In this document: positions 1-9,400 of the stretch, piece after piece
Position numbering within the stretch: the stretch's first letter is position 1
How the letters are laid out: each line of letters starts with the position of its first letter
Origin: Nitzschia sp. DOCU1
Taxonomy: Eukaryota > Bacillariophyta > Bacillariophyceae > Bacillariales > Bacillariaceae
Direction of reading: 5' to 3'
Assembly: GCA_951394045.1 (NCBI GenBank)
Contig: OX595989.1
Span: 3,286,001-3,350,000, forward strand
DNA length: 64,000 bases
Made by a program: the position numbers and the translations under genes
Notes under the pieces: model-generated
Database searches by the model: none
What the model was told of the DNA's origin: nothing
The model's input: the letters and a program-made list of their open reading frames with translations, nothing else

Positions 1-2436
1 CCACCCCCCGGCGCGTTGAAACCATAGCAACCAAGTCTTGAGACTGGAAACACCATGCTCTCGTTGTTCGACTTGAATGAGACGCCCACGCTTTTTGTTT
101 CCACCCTTGTCATCGTCGTCTGGGCCTTCTTGGCCATCCTTCTTGCTTTCATCTTCACTATCACTTTCTTCGGTATTTTCTCGAACGCTCGACTTGATGT
201 GATCGACTGCACGAAGCGTGTTCTCGTCGGTCGGATGAAAGTGGGCCAACTCGTCCCATGACCCCAAGAAGCGATTTTTGCCATCCACTACTAGCAAAAT
301 CTTGTTTGCTGCCTTGTGCGTGATGAAATGAGAAGCGTGCGTCACCAACAAGACAGCCTTGTCTTTCAATAGAGCTTCCGGAGAAGCTATGAGACGTTCA
401 AAGACGGCCTTGCCTGTACCCGAATCCAATGCACTAAACGGATCATCCAGAATCACCAATGATGCATTCGAACTGTAGGCCGCACGAGCTAGTGACACAC
501 GTTGCTTTTGTCCCCCACTCAAGGTCACACCACGCTCTCCAATTTCAGTCAAATCACCATGCTCGCCCAATTGTTCCAGATCGGTACGCAGACAGCAGGC
601 ATCCAAAACCTTGTCGTATCGTTCTTGATCCATGGGTAGTCCAAACAAGATATTGTCTCGCAAGGTTTGATTCAAAATAAAGGGACTCTGTGGTACGTAC
701 GATACAGCACCATGAATCTTTACTTGGGTATCTCCCAAGGCTTCGGCTTCGTCCAAGATTCCATTAATCAAGGTGGATTTGCCACCACCGACTGGTCCAC
801 AAACCGCCAAAACTTCTCCCTTGGCCAGGGTAAGATTGAATTCCGAAACGGTAAAGCCTGTCACGTCCTTGTTGTAGGAAGGGTCGTCGTCGGGATCCGG
901 TTTCGCCTCTGGTGCATCACCAATTCGAAAGGATGCCTTGATCAAAGTCAATGGAGGCGGTTCGGTAGCTGGTGATGGCGGTGGCGACGGCGCGGCGTCC
1001 TTGGCTGCAGCTGTTCCTCCTTCCAAGGATTCGTCAGCAGCAGTGGATGTATCTTCTCCGTCCTCTTTTTCTTGACTGCGCAGTGGTCGTTCCAAGAAAA
1101 TGGCAATGCGTCGGACTGCCGATAGGGCTTGAGCGGCTTTTCCAATCAATCGACCCGCAAAGTTAATGGGGAAACGAAGTGCCGAAAACAGCAACAAGAC
1201 ACCAAAGGTATCACTTGCCGTCAAAATGTTGTTTTCATCAATCAAGACGTATGTAGCAAAGGTAGCTCCTGTCGCCAATACAGGCGACGTGACAGTCATG
1301 AGCAATGTGGTAGCCCATACGGCCATTTCTCTCGACAAAAAGTGCAATTCATGATTGCGAGTTTCCGTAACATTTTTGAGATAACTGTCTTCGTAATTGT
1401 TGAGTTTGGTCACTTTGATGCCTTGTAACATGTTGCTGACAATTTCGACACGTTGGTCGGTATAACGAACTCGTTTTTGCCGAATGGTCATCATGCGGGC
1501 CGTCACATTTTGAATAATCGGCACAAAGGCAATCAACACGACAATCCCCACCAATGTCGATGGTCCCAAGGTTCGGTACAAGAAAAAGGACACGAGTACA
1601 ATACTCAGGGGAAGTGCCCAAATCAAATGTCCTTCTTGCGTGACTTCATAAAGTTTTTGAGCATCGACTGCCACTAAATTGGTAACTTCTCCCGACGTTA
1701 ATCCTTTTTTGCCTGCCGGACTAAGTTGCAAGACATGTTGATACAATTGATTGACAATGGCGGCTCGTAATGTCACGCCTGTTTTCATTGCCAAATGCCG
1801 ATGTCGATGATTTCCAAATCCATTAATGACGGAAACCGCAAAGATCGACACTGCAATCGGCAAGCCTCGTTTAAAAATGACATTGTCTTGTGGAGACGCC
1901 GATGACTGTTCGAGAACTTCCAGTAATTCTCGTACCAATAAAGGCAACGCTGTCCCACACAATACCACCAACAATTCACAAAAGCCCGCCGGAACAAAGG
2001 TCGGTGCACCAATCTTCCACAAGGCCCACAACAGTCGTCTTCGAGACGCCTTTCCATCATCATCTTCTTTTTGCTGCTGTGGTTGTTGAAAATAATGCAG
2101 ATCAAACTTTTCTACCAGTTTGATGCTTTTCATATCTCGTGGTACCACATACAAATCCTCCGAAGTTAAATTGTGTCCATTTTGTTTGTGTTGTTGGGCG
2201 CCCTTGGCTAGCACAACCGACATGTATGCAAAGGTCCACGAATTCCACAGCCTCGAAATAAATTGAATAGGATTGATCCACACCGAAAATTGAACATCGT
2301 GAATGGCATCTTCCGGCCACACGGCTAAACGAGGATCACGTTTCACCATGGGCTCTGATGTTGTTGCATCGTGCAGCTTGTCGCAAGTGCCGTCTTCCAT
2401 GGTAGACAGTGCCGGGGGCATGTTACCTTGGCACAT
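1..2436 (-). CDS. ABCC/MRP-type ABC transporter, N-terminal part (runs off the window start)
   Basis: The minus strand is open without a stop from an ATG at 2436 to base 1, about 812 codons. Residues about 110-430 form a first transmembrane domain; a segment with SGEVTNLVAVDAQKL is typical of the ABCC TMD1. The first nucleotide-binding domain has Walker A GPVGGGKST near residue 546, a VPQSPFI Q-loop, signature LSGGQKQRVSLARA near 638 and Walker B LVILDDPFSALD near 655. An acidic and basic linker follows, and the reading frame leaves the window where a second TMD would be expected, so this is probably a full-length exporter of organic anions or conjugates at the plasma or vacuolar membrane. 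The substrate cannot be read from sequence. It is transcribed divergently from the BEACH gene. No intron is needed in the visible part. Confidence 0.93.
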   Translation of the reverse strand, partial: MCQGNMPPALSTMEDGTCDKLHDATTSEPMVKRDPRLAVWPEDAIHDVQFSVWINPIQFISRLWNSWTFAYMSVVLAKGAQQHKQNGHNLTSEDLYVVPRDMKSIKLVEKFDLHYFQQPQQQKEDDDGKASRRRLLWALWKIGAPTFVPAGFCELLVVLCGTALPLLVRELLEVLEQSSASPQDNVIFKRGLPIAVSIFAVSVINGFGNHRHRHLAMKTGVTLRAAIVNQLYQHVLQLSPAGKKGLTSGEVTNLVAVDAQKLYEVTQEGHLIWALPLSIVLVSFFLYRTLGPSTLVGIVVLIAFVPIIQNVTARMMTIRQKRVRYTDQRVEIVSNMLQGIKVTKLNNYEDSYLKNVTETRNHELHFLSREMAVWATTLLMTVTSPVLATGATFATYVLIDENNILTASDTFGVLLLFSALRFPINFAGRLIGKAAQALSAVRRIAIFLERPLRSQEKEDGEDTSTAADESLEGGTAAAKDAAPSPPPSPATEPPPLTLIKASFRIGDAPEAKPDPDDDPSYNKDVTGFTVSEFNLTLAKGEVLAVCGPVGGGKSTLINGILDEAEALGDTQVKIHGAVSYVPQSPFILNQTLRDNILFGLPMDQERYDKVLDACCLRTDLEQLGEHGDLTEIGERGVTLSGGQKQRVSLARAAYSSNASLVILDDPFSALDSGTGKAVFERLIASPEALLKDKAVLLVTHASHFITHKAANKILLVVDGKNRFLGSWDELAHFHPTDENTLRAVDHIKSSVRENTEESDSEDESKKDGQEGPDDDDKGGNKKRGRLIQVEQREHGVSSLKTWLLWFQRAGGW

Positions 2437-3429
2437 TTCTGGTTGAGAGAATGAAAAAAGTGTCGACTTGTTCAAGTATTAGTTTGAGCAAGAGCAATGC
2501 GATGGGAGACGTTGTTATGAGTGGGTGTTGTTAGTCAGAGAAAGCCCCAGAAACCTATAAAAGCGGAGTGAGTGAATCCAAACGTTGGCGCTTTCGTTCT
2601 TGGTGCGATGACAATGATGAGTGATGTAGTGACGAAGAAGAATAGGGCGAACGCATCCATCGATTTCTCTCTCTCCAAACCCAGCATGCGCCCCGTTTGC
2701 AATGAAAGCGGAAGGAACAACTTGGAGCCTCGTCGTAGATAGGCGATCGACGACATTGGATGCAATTAGCGTTTGTTAACTTGTAGGCGGTATTCAAGGG
2801 GCTATTGCTTTATTGGTCCATTCGCCGGTAAATATCTTCGCAATGGAATGACGTGTTGTCGCGTGTATGCATAAGCAACAAACCCAAACCAAAAAGGATA
2901 GCGCTTGGACGAAGCGGTAACAGATTTGGGGAGTTGCGAATCGAGAGAAGGCCCGATCTTTACTTAAGGCACGAAGGCCCAGACATTTACGACGACACGC
3001 CTCTGGGCTCTATCTGCTGTCTCCCACCGACAACGAGTCCAATGGGTCATTGAAAATCCAAATCTTGGGCAAATGCCGGGTCCCTGCTTTGCTACTAAGT
3101 AAGTACTTTCCAAGCGCGCGCCGCGCGCCGGCCTGTCACGTAGACCTTCTACAAACTTCTACAGACTGCCGTGCCATGTCCGCGATTTTGCTCGGAAGAA
3201 GATCGCAACGATGATGGGGCAACAGCGGCGCCGTGTCATTGCCGTAAAGGTCCATTGAAAGAGACAGCGCCGCAACTTACACAACGTCTTGTGTGTGTGT
3301 GTGTTGTGCATTGACCCCGTCTCATTGACGACGATATAGCTACTTTGTAGTCTCTCGAGAAGTCGTCCTTTGTCGGCTGTTGCTCTCCCTGATTTTGACT
3401 GGTTCCTTCCTGGTTCGTCCCCTGAAATC
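2437..3429. promoter_or_regulatory. Divergent intergenic region between the ABC transporter and BEACH genes
   Basis: This 993-bp spacer must hold the promoters of both flanking genes. It contains a (GT)7 microsatellite at 3291-3304 and a GC-only patch around 3113-3131. Short ORFs here have no recognisable protein features. No core promoter element is convincing by eye. Confidence 0.5.
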
Positions 3430-6400
3430 ATGTCGCTTCCTAATGCTAATGACACAAATGATGACGATTCCATGAGTCGTCACTTGTTTGATCGCTTTCA
3501 ATCGTTTGTGAATCCCGATTTGGATGCGAGTCAAAAAGTGGAAATTGCACAAGACGTTCAACCTTTTTTAGCCGAGGTCGACGGCTATTTGAGTTTTTCT
3601 TCAGGAGCCAATAGTGGTCAATTGCCGGCACTAGAATGGAATACCCATTTTCGCAAAGCTTATACTCTACTATTGTGGATTCGTCCGGTCGTGGGAGACG
3701 AATTGCAAACGACCATTTTGGAAGATGATCGGAACGTGATGGAACGTCGTATTCTGTATCGATTTGCCACGGCTCCTGAGGACGCAGCTGCCACCACTGG
3801 CGTTTGTGCGGCCATTGGAGATTGGAGAGTCGTGGAATTGGATAGTCCACCGACAACTCTGAACAGCAAAAAGAAAACAAAACGCATGGTTCATTCACAA
3901 TTGACCGTGTATTCCTTGCCCCATGTGGCTCCAAATTTGCAAGATGGACCTAACAAAAGTAGTAGCAGTCTGAGCACTGCTTCTTCGTATATTATTGCAC
4001 CCTTGGAATTGGAAGAAGATCAATGGAGTTTGATAGGAATTACTCATGTCTTTCCTTACCTCAAAAGACCTCATTGGACCATGTGTGTCAATGGACGGGT
4101 CAAAGCACAAGGCGAACTAAACTATCCTACTTTGGAACGAAGTCCCGTCATGAATTTCAATACTCTCTTGGAAGATCCCGTCAAGGGAGGATGTACTCTT
4201 TACATGGCAGATCAACAGAAGCCAGATGTTGCCAAACGCGCTTCCGAATTACAAGCTCAAGTGGCTCATCCACGACATGCTCTCAAATTGCATTTGGCAA
4301 CGTGGCTCTTGAGCAATGATGCCTTTAATCCAACCATACAAGCTTTATTGGCACAAGCCGGACCCAACATGAGCCTGGCAAGTCATGGTAATGTACCGAT
4401 ATTGCCACCTGTAGCAAATTGGTCGAAAGGATCCAGTTTGGAAGGTCCTAATGTGGGAATTCCACTCGTAGTACATGGACAAGCATTGGCCGTCCAACAA
4501 TTGGCAGCAACCTGTGTTTTGTGGGCGAGTGCGGTAGAAGCACGATTGTTGGGTTCTGCTGGAAGCAGCAATGCGCAAAATCAACAACGAATCATTTGTC
4601 GCATGCCACCAAGACGAGGAGCTACCTACAATGCACCCCGAGTAGGACTTATTCAACCCACTCCGACAGCAGCTACTGCTACAACAAATAGTCGAAGTGC
4701 CGCTACGGTGGGCCCCAACGAAGATCCCATTTCCTTTACCGTCACTGGAGATGTCAGTATTCATCACAATCTCAGTCATTATTTACTGAATTCACCACAT
4801 GTCGAACATGTCGATACACATTTATTTGCCACCTCGAAACACTTTTCCATGTTGGCATTGGATGGAACACAATTCGATACCTTTTTGCTGTTGCCCCTGT
4901 TTTTGGCTTTACCGCCTCCCGGTACTACCATGGGATTACAAGTGACGCTATTGACGAATTCCTTGCGTCATTTATTTGATTTGTATACCCAAGAGGCAGC
5001 CTTTTTGTGTCATTTGATTCGATTGTTATCCACGTCGATTCAAACCGGAGGAGGACGATGGCAAGAACATCTTTTGCAAAATGGTTCGTTGCATGTATTG
5101 GCATCATGTTTACGACAATCGCTGGTACGGGCGGAATATTTACAAGTCGACAAGTATGCCACCTATACCGAATTCGTCAAGGCACAAGCTAGTGCTGCCA
5201 CGGGCAAAGCCATGAAGGCTCCCATGAGTCAAATGCCCGTGTCTCCAACGCGTATCCCCAAGTCAGTAGCCATTGCCATGGCCGAATTGATTCATATTTG
5301 TTGTGGACCTCCCATGAGCTTTTTGGAAGATCTGGATCCATCCATGCAAATTCAACGTACGTCAGATCTAGCTTTGACAGCCTTGTTTGGGATTGGATTA
5401 GATTGGGAACTGTGGGGTAAAGATTGGGATGCCTGTGCCATTATTTTGGAAACCTTGGCGAGCCGCTATGGTGGATCGTGTGTCACGGCTGGATATATAC
5501 TCCGAAGTCAAATTTCGGTGCAATTCTTTTTGGATACTTTGCAACATGCCTTGGATACTACGAGTTGCGTCAAATCCAATCAGGGCATGACGGAAACTCT
5601 GCAACGCATTGCCAATGCGTGTGCATCCTTGTTAAAGGCCATGTTGCTTTCTTCGTTGTCCAACACACGAAGCATTTCTCAAGGCGAACATGATATTGGT
5701 GCTTGTTTGGGCGCTCTCTCGGATTGTCCCTTGGGAAGTGTCGGTGCCCATGTCATTTTTACAGCCTTGATGGGAGTCTTACAATGGTGTGATGTCCTTC
5801 CACCGGCCACGGCCAAGATTCGACGCTCGTCTAAACAAGACACGTCGCAGTATGCATCGCCCCGAGTCGATGATGATTACAAATCGGCAGTAGCCACACG
5901 CCTGGGACGCAATTTGCTCATTTCGCAATTTCATGATGTCGTAGCACCCATGTTGTTGAGTCGGACGGTCTTTTCGGGAGAACGAACCATGAGTCAAGAA
6001 CAACACGCCCTTCCATTGGAATGGGAGCATCATTGGCGATTGGGTTTGTTGATCTTTTCGTGGGTATCCACCTTGGCCGGCCCGGATGGCGTGATTGCGG
6101 CCAAATCCTTGGGCTCGCTCTTGTTGGCAAGTGGATTGGCGGGATCTTTGGGGGGAGCCTTGACGGAAGCTGATCCTATTGCGGTGCAACACTTGTTTTT
6201 GCCACCCCCTACCATGGCACTGACAATTGCGGCTGCGTCTCGCAAGTTTAATGACTGGTCCTACACGGATCTCTTGTCGGATCGACTAGCCGTCATGATG
6301 CCATTGTTGCCTGGACTAGTCGTCTCGCTCGTGTCTCATCCTCCATCGAGTGTTGCGTCGTCGTCGACTAAACAAATTTCATCGGACGCCCTAGAAGTAT

Positions 6401-9400
6401 TGGCAGAGCTCTTGACGGCCGTTGGTGGGAACTTTTATCGTGTCTTTGGTGGACAAACCCATTCGGCTGGCACGGCCGGTGTCGGTGGCAATAAAAAGAC
6501 CAAGAATCGTCAGGCCGACTCTATTGCCATTCAAGCGGCCAAGTCCTACATTCCGCATTTGCTAGTTGTGGCAATGATATTGGAGCACCATTTAGTGGCC
6601 TTGAAGAAGGACAGTGGTGATGCCGACAAGTCCGTGTCCATTCTCGGTACGCCCGCCATGATTCAGAAGCGAGCTGATGATGGCTCTTGGGTCGAAGTCT
6701 CTTCCACAATCAATGAATCCTTTTTGAGTGACGGGGCCATCAAGTTGCCGGAAGGTTTACCCAAAGATTCCAAAGAAGCACTCATTATTTCATTGCAAGC
6801 TTGTCAGTCCAGTATGCTGACTACCATTTCGGAGCTCATGACCAACGCCATGCGTGCTGGAGGTGGAGAAGCTTCAACGAATTTGTGGAGGGCAGTCCTA
6901 GCGACGCTCCAGGAATCGGCCACGTACGCGGCCAAGTCCAAGAACAAGGACGTGGACAAACAGAACGCCACGACGACACAAACCAATGTGTTGTGTCGTT
7001 TGGCTGCCATGGTCCTGACCAAGTCTTTGAAGCGAGATTATCAGTGGGAAGTGTGGCATCAAGATCTGGGATCCGGAATCTCCCGGTTATGTTTGCTCAT
7101 CGAGGAAAAGGAGCTCTTGATGAAACCTTTGGGCGTTGGTGGAGCCTATTCCAATGATCAAGTCGTTTTGCTCTGCGCCCTGCTCAACGTTCTCAAATAC
7201 GGAAGGGATACTACGGGATGGTGTCAACTCATTCTGCCCACTCCACCAGGCCCCGTGGATCAAGAAGAAGAGCACCAGCCCAAGCATCAAGTCGACTCGG
7301 CCCCAGCTTCTTCCAAGGTCATGTTGCCAGTTCTGCAGCCCGCCCTTCGTTGCATTGTGGAATCCGTTGGAACGCTGGGTTCTAGCATACGTATCCAAAG
7401 TCCTCAGGCGGATTCTTCGTCCAAGAAGTCTTCGAGCAGTGACAAGAAGGATGACCAGGAAGACCGCGGACTGTTGGATTTTATTGTATCAGAGCTTCGA
7501 GATACTCTGATGGCTGCGATTGTGGGCATGTCCTTTGCCAACGCTCGGGATGTCGCTTTGCATGCTCTTGCGACGTTACGACGGGCCCGACTAGCCTATG
7601 AAAATGTCAAGGACCTGCAAGGCGTCGACTTTAGCAATTCACTCATCTGCATGGTAACCGAAGAGATTCGAGTGCGATACGAAGGAGAACGTCGACGACG
7701 AGAAACAGCTTTGTTCGACGCTTACGAGGAGACCGAGAATGCCAGTGACAAGGCTCGAGCTTCAGCGGTTGCGGATTCCCAGGCCATTGAGAATATGATC
7801 CTAGGAGGTGATTTGATTCCCGTGGCGAGTAGCAACAAGAAACCGATTGAAGAAGTCATATTTGACGCGGACGATGACGATGCTGAGGGTTTAAGGGAGC
7901 TCAAGCCATCCCAAAGTGAGGACTTTGTTGTCTACAACGATGGCCTTGCCGTTGGCGGAACTGGTGACCACAAGGTTGCCAAGATGCAATGGAGTCAATA
8001 CGAGGGCCTCAGTGCGGCGTTAGAAGAGTGTTCAGTTGCCAGCAAGGCCGCGGCCGACGAAAAATCCAAGGATGAGCCCATGCCCACGGTAGAACCGATT
8101 CTCAAGATTCTTTCACCGTTTTTGGATGCCTGGGACGAAAATGCAGCCAAGGAAGCCGCGGAATCCGAGCTTGTACAGCTGTTCGATTTCAGCATTAGCT
8201 CAGAAAATGACGGAGATGAGTCGGATGGCGCCTTGATGCCACTTCAGGGCTCCGAAACTGCGGCCGACTCAATGTCGACATTCATCGAATTGTCTGCAGC
8301 TGAGAAGGCGAGAATGGCCGAGGTTGCCAACGTCTTCTTGCCCAATCACCGGCACAGTACCATGGCATACACAGAAAGATTCTGCTGGGCTCGGTATAAT
8401 GAGATCGCTGGGGAAGGAACCATGGATGCGATTTGGGAACGGGGCGTTGCGGACGGAAACCGGGACATTCGAAGCCGTCTGGTTACGATTCCCTGCAGTC
8501 CTCAATTCAAGCGCTTCATTCCAAAGTATCTAGACCACGGAGCGGTCGGCGATGACGAAGCTGCCGCAAAACGGTCCACTATGTTGGCCAACAATGAAGA
8601 TACCATGGATGAGTTCACCAAAGCTCTCATTTCGACGGGACATTTGCAAATTGTCGATATTACTAAGAAAGAAATAAACGAGGAGGAAGAGCCCGAGCTG
8701 AAGCTGCCGGTTGAAGGCTCGATGATGGATTTCGATGAGTACGGAGAAGCTCCGCTTGAGGCGCCGACGCCTCCCGGAGAAAAGTCTGGTGACGATTCGT
8801 CGACAACAGATACGGCGAGTGCGACGGATGCCACGACGAACACCGAGGAAACTACCCGTCACGAGGAAGTGTTTGACAAAACGAAGATTGGTTCTTCGCA
8901 CTATAACATTACCGCAAGTGCTTTTGCCAGCCCACCGGACAACTCATCATCGACGCTGAGCTTGATGCACTCTGCCGCAGCTGGATTGATCGAGAAGCAC
9001 TTGGAGAATTGTCTTCACATCAAGGCCGAGGGCAGTCGGAAGTGCTCCATGTTGTTGACCTCGACTCATCTCATCCTCGAATATGATATCGACGAAGAGG
9101 GTCTTTATGAAGGTGAAATGATGGCCGTGCGCGAGGAAGCGGACCGTCAACGCATGATCGAAGACGCCGGAGGCACTAATGGGAAAGAAGACGATACAAT
9201 TCAAGAGGAAATCGAGAAGCGACAGCGAGAAGCTGCTTCTTTGCGTCCAAAATCGATTCGCTGGAATCTTTCGGAGCTTTCTCATGTCTACCTGAGAAGG
9301 TATCGTTTGCGAGATTCGTCTATTGAGATGTTTTTCATACCGTCTGGTGGAACGTCCTTTGGTGGCTATGGGCTCTACTCTCCGTCCACGTCACTTTTCT

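Noticed and set aside
3370..3429. 20-codon extension of the BEACH protein
   Set aside because: It begins at TTG; ATG 3430 is the natural start.
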